Shown: positions 24,814-33,602, counted from the stretch's first letter. The stretch is DNA of 64,000 bases from Nocardioides sp. (GCA_037045645.1 JBAOIH010000001.1:558001-622000), one strand, 5' to 3'. Notes: generated from the letters alone by a model not told the origin. Numbers and translations are program-made.

Positions 24814-25970
24814 CGGATCTGTTCCCCCGCACGCCAGACCTCGACCACGTGCCACTGGTCGTCGAAGACGGCCAGGTCGGCGCGCAGACCCGTCGCCAGG
24901 CGACCTCGGTCGGTCAGGCCGAGCGAGGCGGCCGGGTTCGTCGTGGCGGCGCGCAGCACCGCGACCGGGTCGAGTCCGGCCGAGACGATGCACCGGCGTA
25001 CGACATCGCTCAAGTGCGCGGTCGAGCCGGCGATCGAGGGCTTGTCGCCGCGGGTCCAGGCCACGGCATCGCGCACGTCCACCCGAAGCGGGCCGAGGTC
25101 GTACTCTCCGTCGGGCATGCCCGCAGCCGCCATCGCGTCGCTGATCAGCAGCACCCCGTCGTCCGGTGCCAGAGCGAACACCAGCGCCACCGTCTCGTCG
25201 GCAAGGTGGGTGCCGTCGGCGATGAGTTCCACGCGTGCGGTCCCAGCAGACACCGCCGCCAGGCCCGCGGCGACCGGTCCGGGCTCGCGGTGGTGCATCG
25301 GCGCCATCCCGTTGAAGAGATGGGTAACCGTGTCGGCCGGTCCGGCCAGAGCGGCGGCGAATGCTGCTGCGGACGCGTCGGTGTGCCCTACGGCCGCGAT
25401 CGCCCCCTGCGAGACGAGCAGGTCCATCACCGCCTGCGCTCCGGGGAGTTCGGGTGCCAGTGTCATCATTCGCAGGGTGCCGTCGCCCGTACGCAGCCAG
25501 CGGCCGGTCAGCTCGGGATCGGGATCGAGCAGCACGGCCGGGTCGTGCGCCCCACAGTGTCCGACTCCGAGGAACGGCCCCTCCAGATGGCTGCCGACGA
25601 TCGGCCCGTCTTCGCGCGCCACGTCACGGATCGCGGCGACCGCGGCATCAATGGTGTCCGGGTCGGCGCTGACCAGCGACGCCAGCATGGTGGTGGTGCC
25701 ATGGGCCAGGTGATGCATCGCGACCGCGCGTACGTCTTCGAGCAGGCCGGTCGTCACACTGTGCCCGCCGCCGCCGTGGCAATGGCTGTCCAGGAGTCCG
25801 GGGGAGATGAGTGGGACCCGACGCGGGGCGGCGCCGGTCCACGAGCCGGCGGGACCGACATAGGAGAGCGTGTCATCGTCGAAGGCGACGACGCCGTCTT
25901 CGACGATCTCGTCGGGAAGGACGACCCGGCCTCGCAGGGCGGTCGCCTGCCCCGTGCTCGTGGCTGTCAT
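24810..25970 (-). CDS. nagA: N-acetylhexosamine-6-phosphate deacetylase (NagA/AgaA)
   Basis: The 386-residue amidohydrolase has the metal motif LLDSHCHGGGG, the catalytic HLEGPFLG, GHTDASAAAFAAAL, HLFNGMAPMHHREPG and the active-site SDAMAAAGMPDG. It removes acetate from GlcNAc-6-P or GalNAc-6-P. I chose the ATG at 25970 (MTATSTGQATALRGRV) because it makes an ATGA overlap with the original stop of the ROK kinase. In the sequence as given, the same frame runs on upstream into the ROK gene up to 26897, so a 695-residue ROK-NagA fusion is formally encoded. Confidence 0.9.
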   Translation of the reverse strand: MTATSTGQATALRGRVVLPDEIVEDGVVAFDDDTLSYVGPAGSWTGAAPRRVPLISPGLLDSHCHGGGGHSVTTGLLEDVRAVAMHHLAHGTTTMLASLVSADPDTIDAAVAAIRDVAREDGPIVGSHLEGPFLGVGHCGAHDPAVLLDPDPELTGRWLRTGDGTLRMMTLAPELPGAQAVMDLLVSQGAIAAVGHTDASAAAFAAALAGPADTVTHLFNGMAPMHHREPGPVAAGLAAVSAGTARVELIADGTHLADETVALVFALAPDDGVLLISDAMAAAGMPDGEYDLGPLRVDVRDAVAWTRGDKPSIAGSTAHLSDVVRRCIVSAGLDPVAVLRAATTNPAASLGLTDRGRLATGLRADLAVFDDQWHVVEVWRAGEQIR

Positions 25971-26897
25971 GTCGGCCATCCTCCTCGCGCCAGCAGGCCC
26001 GCGCCGACCACGCCCGCTCTGGCACCGAACGACGCGGTGATCAATTGCTGGCACCGGGTGGATCCGTGCCCGCGACTCCAACGCGTCAGCCAGCGGGGCG
26101 ACCAGGACCGCCCCGGCCTGCGCGAGGCCGCCGCCGAGCACGACCACGGACGGCGCCAGCAGCAGCGACACGATGCCGATCGCCTCGGCAAGCGCCGTCA
26201 CAGCGCTGTCCCAGACATCGGCTGCGTCTGGATCGGTGGCGACCAACCGCGCGACCTCGTCGGCCCCGACCCCGGCACGACCCGAGACCTCGGCATAACG
26301 CTTCGCGATCGCTGCCGCCGAGCCGACCGGTTCCAGGCACGAGCGACCACCGCACGGGCAGGGCGCTCCGCCGGGGATGTCGATGTGACCCAACTCGGCG
26401 ATCTGGCCGCCAGCACCGGTGAGGATCCGGCCACCCGACACGGCCACCGCCGCGACACCCGTACCCAAGATCACGAAGAGTGCCTCCGCGTGGCCGCGAC
26501 CGGCGCCGAGGCTGATCTCGGCGACCGCCCCCGACATCACGTCATGGCCCAGCCGCACGTCGAGGCCCCACTCGTGGGACAGGGGGTCGGTCAGGGCCAG
26601 GTCGCGCCAACCGATATTGGCGCTGTAGCGGGCGACGCCCGCGACCGGATCCACCAGGCCGGGGACGACGATCCCCGCCGCGCTCACGCCAGGAACAACC
26701 GGGAGCAACTCTCGCCCCAGGCCTGCCACGGCTGGCACCACCGCGGCGCCGCGTGGTGTCGGTGCCGTGGAGCGTGCCAGCACCGCGCCGTCAGCCGCCT
26801 GGATCTCGGCCTTCATCGTCGTACCGCCGACATCGACGGCCAGCACGGGGCCGAGGGCCGAGGCCGGGTCGGACTCCTCAGCTGGCCGCTGGGTCAT
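25967..26897 (-). pseudogene. ROK-family sugar kinase with a frameshift near its 3' end
   Basis: The N-terminal ATP motif AVDVGGTTMKAEI and the zinc motif CPCGGRSCLEP (about residues 170-180) identify a ROK kinase of the NagK/AgaK/glucokinase type. Near 26049 the frame slips. After RIHPVP the expected C-terminus, QLITASFGARAGVVGAGLLA then RGGWPT-stop, continues in another frame. Removing one base or adding two near 26049 restores a 310-residue protein, whose TGA would overlap the nagA ATG. Without the change the frame reads into nagA. This may be a sequencing error, a real mutation or, less likely, a functional fusion. Its ATG overlaps the SIS stop (26894-26897). Confidence 0.8.
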
Positions 26898-27796
26898 GAG
26901 GACAAGATGATCGAGCGCGTCAGGTTGCGCGGTTGGCCGGGGTCGAGGCCCTTGTCGCCCGCGCGCAAGACGCACAGGCGGTGCACCAGCACGAGTTCGG
27001 CGAGCGGGTCGCGGTCATGGGCCAGCAGAGCAGCACCCGTACGCTCGACATCCGCGGCGAAGTCGGGGATCAAGGAATCCAACGCCCACACGGCTCGCCC
27101 CGGTGCGGAGTTGGCGATCGGGCCATGGCGGAACTCGGTCTGGTGATAGGACTCCGTCCAGGACTGGGTCGCCTCCTTGAGCTTCAAGGAGGCCTCCTCG
27201 GCCAGTCCGAAAGCCCAGCCCATCCCGACGAAGGCGATCTGCTCGGCGGAGCGGACCGGCGCGAGAACCTCGGCGATCTCGTCGTCCGACAGCGCGAGGA
27301 CGGCCTCGGCCTGGTCGGCGGCGACGCTGACGTCATCACCCAGGTGCCAACGGAACATCGCGATCGCGGTGGTGGCCGTACGCGTCTGCACCACGGCCTC
27401 CTCGTCGTAGTCGGCCAGTGAGATCACCTCACCCAGGTCGGCGATGGGGGTGCTGAGGTCCGCTGTGATCACGGTGACAGGGACCCGGTCGCGCAGTCCC
27501 TCGAGAGCCTGGAGCACCTCGGTCGTCGTGCCGGAGCGACTGATCGCGATTACCCGGTCGTACGGTCGATCCAGCACCGGATCACCGGCCGGCCACGCGT
27601 CGGTCTCACCCTGGCCCCGGCTCTCGCGCATCGCCGCGACGGTGCGCGCGACATAGAGCGACGTGCCGCAGCCGAGGATCGCGACCCGCTCGCCCGGCGC
27701 GGGCAGCAGGTCCGCGTACTTCTTGGCCAGCCCCTGGGCATCGCGCCAGTTCTGCGGCTGAGTCGACATCTCGGTCACCATCGCGCTCTGATTCAC
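26894..27796 (-). CDS. SIS-domain hexosamine-6-phosphate isomerase/deaminase (AgaS/GlmS-isomerase-like)
   Basis: The protein has the two SIS halves of the GlmS isomerase domain: AILGCGTSLYVARTVAAM and VIAISRSGTTTEVLQALEG in the first, QIAFVGMGWAFGLAEEASLK and EFRHGPIAN in the second. It has no glutaminase domain, which fits AgaS/NagB-II deaminases that convert galactosamine-6-P to tagatose-6-P or glucosamine-6-P to fructose-6-P. I suggest the GTG at 27796 (AAGGA seven bases upstream; 300 residues); ATGs at 27781 and 27769 are alternatives. It is the first gene of the operon, and its stop overlaps the ROK start. Confidence 0.83.
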   Translation of the reverse strand: MNQSAMVTEMSTQPQNWRDAQGLAKKYADLLPAPGERVAILGCGTSLYVARTVAAMRESRGQGETDAWPAGDPVLDRPYDRVIAISRSGTTTEVLQALEGLRDRVPVTVITADLSTPIADLGEVISLADYDEEAVVQTRTATTAIAMFRWHLGDDVSVAADQAEAVLALSDDEIAEVLAPVRSAEQIAFVGMGWAFGLAEEASLKLKEATQSWTESYHQTEFRHGPIANSAPGRAVWALDSLIPDFAADVERTGAALLAHDRDPLAELVLVHRLCVLRAGDKGLDPGQPRNLTRSIILSS

Positions 27797-27802
27797 CCTT
27801 CT

Positions 27803-27837
27803 ATCCTTGGGAGGATGATTGGTATTGTCAATCCTCC
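27803..27837 (-). promoter_or_regulatory. Promoter and overlapping inverted repeat for the minus-strand amino-sugar operon
   Basis: On the minus strand TTGACA (27831-27826) is followed after 17 bases by AAGGAT (27808-27803), just before the SIS gene start. The same stretch holds the inverted repeat GGAGGAT (27810-27816)/ATCCTCC (27831-27837), with 14 bases between arms, and GATTG/CAATC inside it. A repressor bound here would cover the -35 and spacer and could also act on the divergent DUF5107-deoR pair. The DeoR protein encoded at 29690 is the obvious candidate. Confidence 0.5.
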
Positions 27838-27863
27838 TTGACAGACGAGCAGAAACAATCACG

Positions 27864-29693
27864 ATGCCTGACTCCACAAAAGTACGCGTGACCACCCTGC
27901 GGATCCCCGCCGCCGAACTCGGCGCGCCCGACCGGCTGGCCCACCTCCAGCCCATCCGCGCGCTGGCCGCACCAGGCACCGAATTGCCGTACGCGCGCTT
28001 CAGTGACTACGGCCGCGACCTGACCGAGCGCGAGATTCCGGCCCTCGAACTCACCAACGGCCAGGTGACCGCGCTGGTGCTGCCCACGCTCGGCGGCCGG
28101 GTCTGGTCACTTTTCGACCACACGCTCGGGCGAGAGTTGCTGCACCGCAACTCGGTGCTGCGATTCGCCAACTTCGGCCTGAGCGACGCGTGGTTCGCCG
28201 GCGGCATCGAGTGGAACCTCGGCTCCACGGGTCACTCGCCGTTGTCCACGCGACCTCTCCACGCAGCTGTCCTCGAACTCGAGGGCGGCGACGTGCTGCG
28301 CCTGTGGGAGTGGGAGCGCGGCCACGACCTCGTCCTGCAGATCGACCTGACCCTTGACGGACGTCGCCTGCTCGCCTCGACTCGCATCCTCAACCCCGAT
28401 CAGGAGGAGAAGCCGCTCTATTACTGGACCAACATCGCGGCTCCCGAGACGTCGCTGAGTCGCGTGGTCGCGCCCGCACGGTCGGCCTGGATGTCGGCGT
28501 ACGACGGGGGGCTCGCCAAGGTCGACCTCGACGAGGACACGACGCGGCCCGCGCAGTCGGACCACTCGGCGGACTACTTCTTCGACCCGGCCGAGTTGGA
28601 GCCCGACGGAGTACGTTTCGTCGCCGCGCTGGAGCCGGACGGTTCCGGCTTCGCGCAACGCTCCACGTCCGGACTCGTCGGCCGCAAGCTCTTCTGTTGG
28701 GGCCGCGGCGCCGGCGGCGAGCGGTGGCAGGAATGGCTCAGCGGCCCGGGGGAGCGCTATCTGGAGATCCAGGCGGGAGCCTGCCCCACCCAACTCGACT
28801 ACGGCGTCATCCCGGCTGGAGGTCAGCGTTCCTGGACCGAGTCCTTCGGCGCGGTCGAGGTGAGCAGCCAGGGGCCGTACGACGACGTGGTCGCCGCCGT
28901 GAGTGCCTGCCTGGCCGAGCAGGAGTCGGTGGCCGACCTCGAAGCCCGCCACACGGCCTGGCTGCGTGCCGTCGCCGACCGCGCTCCCGATGCGCGCGTC
29001 TGGGGTGGCAGCGGCTGGGGACACGTCGAGTCGACCCTGCGCGAACAACCGCCCAACCCGGCCCTGCCCTTCGACGTGGTCGCCGACGACAGCGCGGTGG
29101 CGCTGGCCGCCCTCCACGGCACCGATCCCGAAGGCGCCGAGCCGCTGCCGCCGGTCTCCGATCTCTGGTGGCAGCGACTGGAGGGCGCGACGGGTTGGTG
29201 GCCACTGGCCGCGCTCGGCTTCAACCTCCAGTGCCGCGATGAAGTAGCCGCGGCCAAAGATGCGTACGAGCGCTCGCGCGCGATCCGGCCCAACCTCACC
29301 GCCGAGCGCGGTCTGGCTCAACTCTCGCAGGATCCCGACCAGGCCCTGATCCACTATCGCCGCGCGCTCGACCTCGCACCGGACTGCCGCTCGCTGGCCA
29401 CGGAGGCGCTCGATCTGCTCGTGCATCAGGCCCGGGCCGATGACGTGCTCGACTGGGCCGAGGCGCTGCCCGAGGGCATCCGTCGACACGGCAGCACTCG
29501 GCTCCGATGCGCACAGGCCCACGCGATGCGTGGCGACTCGGCATCGGCACGCGCGATGTTGGATGATCTGATCGTGCCTGACCTCCCGGAAGGCTCTCGG
29601 GAGTTGGACCGGCTCTGGGCTCAGGTCTGTCCCGGTGAGCCGTTGCCTGCGCACCTGGACTTCCGGATGGTGACCGAGGAGACCGACCCGTGA
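27864..29693 (+). CDS. DUF5107 protein with aldose-epimerase-like domain and TPR-like C-terminus
   Basis: The 609-residue protein opens with a DUF5107-type beta-sandwich related to aldose 1-epimerases (VTALVLPTLGGRVWSLFDHT, GGIEWNLGSTGHSP, YYWTNIAAPE). It ends in alpha-helical tetratricopeptide-like repeats (about residues 430-580). The first catalytic His of true mutarotases is not obvious. In other genomes DUF5107 genes sit in glycan or sugar loci, and here it is divergent from the amino-sugar operon. I start at the ATG at 27864 (MPDSTKVRVTTLRIP). Its stop overlaps the deoR GTG (GTGA). A sugar-binding or anomer-handling role is inferred only. Confidence 0.8.
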   Translation: MPDSTKVRVTTLRIPAAELGAPDRLAHLQPIRALAAPGTELPYARFSDYGRDLTEREIPALELTNGQVTALVLPTLGGRVWSLFDHTLGRELLHRNSVLRFANFGLSDAWFAGGIEWNLGSTGHSPLSTRPLHAAVLELEGGDVLRLWEWERGHDLVLQIDLTLDGRRLLASTRILNPDQEEKPLYYWTNIAAPETSLSRVVAPARSAWMSAYDGGLAKVDLDEDTTRPAQSDHSADYFFDPAELEPDGVRFVAALEPDGSGFAQRSTSGLVGRKLFCWGRGAGGERWQEWLSGPGERYLEIQAGACPTQLDYGVIPAGGQRSWTESFGAVEVSSQGPYDDVVAAVSACLAEQESVADLEARHTAWLRAVADRAPDARVWGGSGWGHVESTLREQPPNPALPFDVVADDSAVALAALHGTDPEGAEPLPPVSDLWWQRLEGATGWWPLAALGFNLQCRDEVAAAKDAYERSRAIRPNLTAERGLAQLSQDPDQALIHYRRALDLAPDCRSLATEALDLLVHQARADDVLDWAEALPEGIRRHGSTRLRCAQAHAMRGDSASARAMLDDLIVPDLPEGSRELDRLWAQVCPGEPLPAHLDFRMVTEETDP

Positions 29694-30475
29694 GTACGCA
29701 ACCCGATCAGGCGGCCAGGTGGCACCTGCTGCTCGACGCGCTGGCCGAACGCTCGGCGCTGTCGGTAGCCGAGGCGGCCGATCTGCTCGGGGTCAGTGCA
29801 GCGACCGTACGCCGCGACTTCGGCGAGCTGGCGCGCCGACAGTTGGCCTCGCGTACGCATGGCGGCATCGTGGCCACCTCGGTGGCCTACAACCTGCCGG
29901 CGAAGTACCGCACGTCCACCGACGATCCTCGCGAACGCATCGCCATCGCGGCCTCCGCGCGGATCGCGCCGGGATCGATCGTCGCCTTCAACGGTGGCAC
30001 CACGACCACGGCGATCGCACGTCGCTTCGCCGCCCGTACGGATCTGGCCGAGGCCAGCGAGTTCACCACCGTCGTCACCAACGCCCTCAACATCGCCAGC
30101 GACCTGGTGCTCCGACCGAGTGTGCGCACGGTCGTGATCGGCGGCGTCGCGCGCCCACAGTCGTACGAGTTGCACGGTCCGTTCGCCAGCCGCGTCCTCA
30201 AGGACCTGCTCGTCGAGGACCTCTTCCTCGGCGTCGACGCGTTGGGTCCCGACGGGGCGAGCTGTCGACACCTCGGTGAGGCCGGGATCAATTCGGAGAT
30301 GACCGAGCACGCTCAACGCGTCACGGTCGTGGCGACCGCCGAGAAGATCGGCCGAGTGTCGCTCGCGCGCATCTGCGGCCTCGACCGTGTCGACGCGTTG
30401 ATCACCGACACGACCGCCCCGACCGACCTGGTCGAGGGCTTGCGCGAAGCCGGTGTCGACGTCACGACTGTCTGA
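29690..30475 (+). CDS. DeoR-family transcriptional regulator (AgaR/GlpR type)
   Basis: The 261-residue regulator has an N-terminal helix-turn-helix (ALSVAEAADLLGVSAATVRR, about residues 21-40) and RTHGG. A C-terminal sugar-phosphate-sensing domain carries FNGGTTTTAIARR and the DLFLGVDALG motif. DeoR regulators usually repress sugar operons and are released by a phosphosugar; AgaR controls the aga genes in enterobacteria. The GTG at 29690 overlaps the DUF5107 stop, so the two are co-translated, and both lie divergent to the amino-sugar operon. Its natural targets are the 27.8-kb operator and perhaps the importer promoter. Confidence 0.88.
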   Translation: MSTQPDQAARWHLLLDALAERSALSVAEAADLLGVSAATVRRDFGELARRQLASRTHGGIVATSVAYNLPAKYRTSTDDPRERIAIAASARIAPGSIVAFNGGTTTTAIARRFAARTDLAEASEFTTVVTNALNIASDLVLRPSVRTVVIGGVARPQSYELHGPFASRVLKDLLVEDLFLGVDALGPDGASCRHLGEAGINSEMTEHAQRVTVVATAEKIGRVSLARICGLDRVDALITDTTAPTDLVEGLREAGVDVTTV

Positions 30476-30483
30476 GCCCTGAG

Positions 30484-31743
30484 CTATCCGCCGGTGATCA
30501 GTTTGCGTAGTTCGTTGACCGCGAGCGTGATGAAGGCGATCGCACAGATCCCCATCAGCACGTTCGACACCCACTTGTTGCGCCACTCGCGAGGCACCCG
30601 ATCGCTGTTGAGCAGCCACAGCAAGGTGATGGCCAGGAACGGCATGAAGAACGAGCCGAGCACGCCGTACGCCAAGATCAGCCATACCGGCCTGCCCAGG
30701 AACATCATGATCATCGGCGGGAAGGTCAGCCACAGGATGTAGGCGCGATACCACTTGCCCCCGGCCCGGGAGTCTTCGTGGTCACTGGACTTCCCGGTGA
30801 TGTTGCCCATGAAGTCGGCGAACATCATGCTCACGCCGTTCCAGACCCCGACCAGCGACGACATGGCGGCTGCCCAGAAGCCGATCAGGAACACCTTGCC
30901 GGCCCAACGGCCATAGCGATCGGCGAGCACTTCGGACAGGTCGAGCAGGCCCTTGTCCTTGGTGTCGATCGCGATGCCCGTCGAATAGAGCAGTTCGGCC
31001 CCGACGATCAGCGTGGCGAGCACGAAGATCCCCGTCACGACGTAGGCGACCGTGTTGTCGATGCGCATGACCTTCATGAAGGCCGGCGTTGACCAACCCT
31101 TCTCGCGCAGCCAATAGCCGTACGCCGCCAACGTGATGGTGCCGCCCACGCCGCCGGCCAGTGCCAGCACGTTGATCAGCCCGCCGTCGGGGATGCGGGG
31201 GACCAGGCCGTTGAGCAGTTGCGGCAGGTTCGGCAGCGTGATCAGCGCGGCGCCCACCATGGTCACGAACATCAATCCGATCAGTGCCCCGAGGAACTTC
31301 TCGAACAGCGCATACTTGCCGCCCCAGACCAGGGCGAGTCCGATCAGCCCGGAGAGGATGCCCCACCAGGTGACGGACAGCCCGCCGAGCAACGAATACA
31401 GCGGCAGCCCGGTGCCGGCCATCGCGGCCGCTCCGTAGACGAAGCCCCAGATCACGATGTACGGCGCGAAGTACCACGTCGTCCACGCGCCCAACGAGCG
31501 CCAGCCTTCGAAGATGGTCTGGCCGGTCGCGAGGCTGAAGCGGCCTGCACCCTCGACCAGGATGATCTTCATCAGGCAGCCGACGACGACGCACCAGAGC
31601 AGCAAGTATTCGAACTTCTGGCCCGCGATCAACGTGGCGACCAGGTCGATCGCTCCCACGCCGGTGGCCGCCACCACCAGGCCCGGTCCGATCAACTTCC
31701 AACGTGCGGCAGGCACCTGCCCGGCTTCCGAGTCAGCAGACAT
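30484..31743 (-). CDS. Nramp-superfamily transporter lacking the canonical metal-site motifs
   Basis: The 419-residue protein has about eleven hydrophobic helices and the overall Nramp layout (IGPGLVVAATGVGAIDLVAT, LVWGGKYALFEKFLGALIGL). Nramp metal transporters carry DPGN in helix 1 and MPH in helix 6. Here the aligned positions read GAID and, after GGVGGTIT, LAAYG, so the usual Mn/Fe ligands are gone. It may move another ion or an organic solute. The start is the ATG at 31743; an in-frame TTG lies at 31755. It is convergent with the deoR gene 8 bases away and divergent from the ABC-F gene. Confidence 0.8.
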   Translation of the reverse strand: MSADSEAGQVPAARWKLIGPGLVVAATGVGAIDLVATLIAGQKFEYLLLWCVVVGCLMKIILVEGAGRFSLATGQTIFEGWRSLGAWTTWYFAPYIVIWGFVYGAAAMAGTGLPLYSLLGGLSVTWWGILSGLIGLALVWGGKYALFEKFLGALIGLMFVTMVGAALITLPNLPQLLNGLVPRIPDGGLINVLALAGGVGGTITLAAYGYWLREKGWSTPAFMKVMRIDNTVAYVVTGIFVLATLIVGAELLYSTGIAIDTKDKGLLDLSEVLADRYGRWAGKVFLIGFWAAAMSSLVGVWNGVSMMFADFMGNITGKSSDHEDSRAGGKWYRAYILWLTFPPMIMMFLGRPVWLILAYGVLGSFFMPFLAITLLWLLNSDRVPREWRNKWVSNVLMGICAIAFITLAVNELRKLITGG

Positions 31744-31805
31744 CTTCCGACCCAATCACAAACCGAGGTGCGACCGCACGACCCGATGCCGGACAATCGT
31801 CCCTC

Positions 31806-33530
31806 GTGGGTCACGTGGAGGTCTCTGCTGTCAGGTTCGATCTGCCCGACGGGCGGGTGCTTCTCGACGACGTCAGTTTTCGCGTGGGCGACGGCGCGAA
31901 GGTGGCGCTCGTGGGGGCCAACGGGGCCGGCAAGACCACGCTGCTGCGGATCATCACCGGTGATCTGACACCGAGCGCAGGAGCAGTCGTACGCTCCGGG
32001 GGCCTGGGCGTGATGCGTCAGTTCGTCGGTCACGGCGGCGCGGACGAGACGGTCGCGGACCTGTTGCTGAGCGTCGCGTCGGCACGCATCCGGCAGGCGG
32101 CCGCCGAGGTGGACCGGCTCGAACTGCGGTTGATGGAGGTCGAGGACGAGAAGACCCAGATGGCGTACGCCACGGCGCTCGCGGAGTACGCCGAGGCTGG
32201 TGGCTACGACCTCGAGGTCACCTGGGACGTGGTCACGACCGCGGCGATGGGGTTGTCGTACGACCGGGCCAAGCACCGCTCGCTGGCCACGCTCAGCGGT
32301 GGTGAGCAGAAGCGACTGGTGCTGGAGTACCTGCTCGCCGGCCCCGAGGAGGTGCTGCTGCTCGACGAGCCGGACAACTATCTCGACGTGCCGGGCAAGA
32401 TCTGGCTCGAAGACAAGATCAACGCCTCGCCGAAGACGATCCTGTTCATCAGCCATGACCGCGAGTTGCTCAACAACACCGCGACCCGGGTCGTCACGGT
32501 CGAGTTGGGCCACGCAGGCCCTTCGAGAAGGTCGCCTGGCGGCGCCCCCCTGGGGACAGGCAACCTGGTCTGGACGCACCCCGGCGGGTTCGCGAGTTAT
32601 CACGAGGCCCGCACGGATCGCTTCGCGCGCTTCGAGGAGTTGCGCCGTCGCTGGGACGAGGAGCACGCCAAGATCAAGGCGCTGGTGCTGCGGCTGAAGA
32701 TCAAATCCGAATACAACGACGGCATGTCGTCGCAATATCGCGCCGCCCAGACTCGTTTGAAGAAGTTCGAGGAGGCGGGACCGCCGATCGAGCAACCCCG
32801 CGAGCAGCAGGTCAAGATGCGCCTCAAGGGCGGCCGTACGGGCAAACGCGCGGTGGTCTGCGAGGACCTCGAACTCACCGGTCTGATGAAGCCGTTCGAT
32901 CTGGAGGTCTGGTACGGCGAACGGGTCGCGGTGCTCGGCTCCAACGGCTCGGGCAAGAGCCACTTCCTGCGCCTGCTCGCCGCGGGTGGCTCGGACCCTG
33001 ACAAGGAACACCTGCCGGTCGGTGCCGAGACCATCAAGCCGGTCGATCACACGGGCAAGGCGCGCCTGGGCGCGCGCGTACGCCCCGGTTGGTTCGTCCA
33101 GACCCACGACCACCCAGAACTCGTCGGTCGCACCCTGCTCGACATCCTGCATCGAGGCGACGAGCATCGAGCCGGACTGATCCGCGAGCAGGCAGCCCGG
33201 GTCCTGGATCGCTATGAACTAGCCCATGCGGGGGAGCAGCGTTTCGAGTCGCTCTCCGGCGGCCAGCAGGCGCGCTTCCAGATCCTGCTGCTCGAACTCT
33301 CCGGCGCGACCTTGCTGTTGCTCGACGAACCGACCGACAACCTCGATGTGCAGAGCGCCGAAGCCCTGGAGGCCGGACTCGAATCGTTCGAGGGCACGGT
33401 GCTCGCGGTGACCCACAACCGCTGGTTCGCTCGCGGCTTCGACCGCTTCCTGGTCTACGGCGCCGACGGCGCGGTGTACGAATCCGACGGCCCGGTGTGG
33501 GACGAGGGCCGCGTGACAAGGGCACGCTGA
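31806..33530 (+). CDS. ABC-F family ATPase (two nucleotide-binding domains)
   Basis: Two ABC domains are present with no membrane segment. The first has Walker A GANGAGKTTLLRI, signature LSGGEQKRL and Walker B VLLLDEPDNYLD. The second has GSNGSGKSHFLRL, LSGGQQARF and LLLLDEPTDNLD. The Arg/Lys-rich linker between them (about residues 265-330) is typical of ABC-F translation factors and ribosome-protection proteins. A loop of about 18 residues (LGHAGPSRRSPGGAPLGTG, about 236-254) before VWTHPGGFASYHEAR looks like an insertion. The GTG at 31806 is chosen; a GTG at 31815 is possible. Binding to the ribosome is inferred from family. Confidence 0.88.
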   Translation: MGHVEVSAVRFDLPDGRVLLDDVSFRVGDGAKVALVGANGAGKTTLLRIITGDLTPSAGAVVRSGGLGVMRQFVGHGGADETVADLLLSVASARIRQAAAEVDRLELRLMEVEDEKTQMAYATALAEYAEAGGYDLEVTWDVVTTAAMGLSYDRAKHRSLATLSGGEQKRLVLEYLLAGPEEVLLLDEPDNYLDVPGKIWLEDKINASPKTILFISHDRELLNNTATRVVTVELGHAGPSRRSPGGAPLGTGNLVWTHPGGFASYHEARTDRFARFEELRRRWDEEHAKIKALVLRLKIKSEYNDGMSSQYRAAQTRLKKFEEAGPPIEQPREQQVKMRLKGGRTGKRAVVCEDLELTGLMKPFDLEVWYGERVAVLGSNGSGKSHFLRLLAAGGSDPDKEHLPVGAETIKPVDHTGKARLGARVRPGWFVQTHDHPELVGRTLLDILHRGDEHRAGLIREQAARVLDRYELAHAGEQRFESLSGGQQARFQILLLELSGATLLLLDEPTDNLDVQSAEALEAGLESFEGTVLAVTHNRWFARGFDRFLVYGADGAVYESDGPVWDEGRVTRAR

Positions 33531-33602
33531 CGCACGGGTTTCCCTACCCCGCTGCCAGGGCAGAAGGCTCGCCGACAGATCCGCTATCCGGGAGTGGGGC
33601 AC

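Noticed and set aside
26040..26060. Programmed ribosomal frameshift joining ROK kinase and NagA
   Set aside because: No slippery heptamer or downstream structure is evident, and the fused state arises without any shift. A simple indel explains it better.
27800..27864. DasR-type (dre) operator before the amino-sugar operon
   Set aside because: The repeat does not fit the ACTGGTCTAGACCAGT pattern, and a DeoR regulator is encoded nearby.
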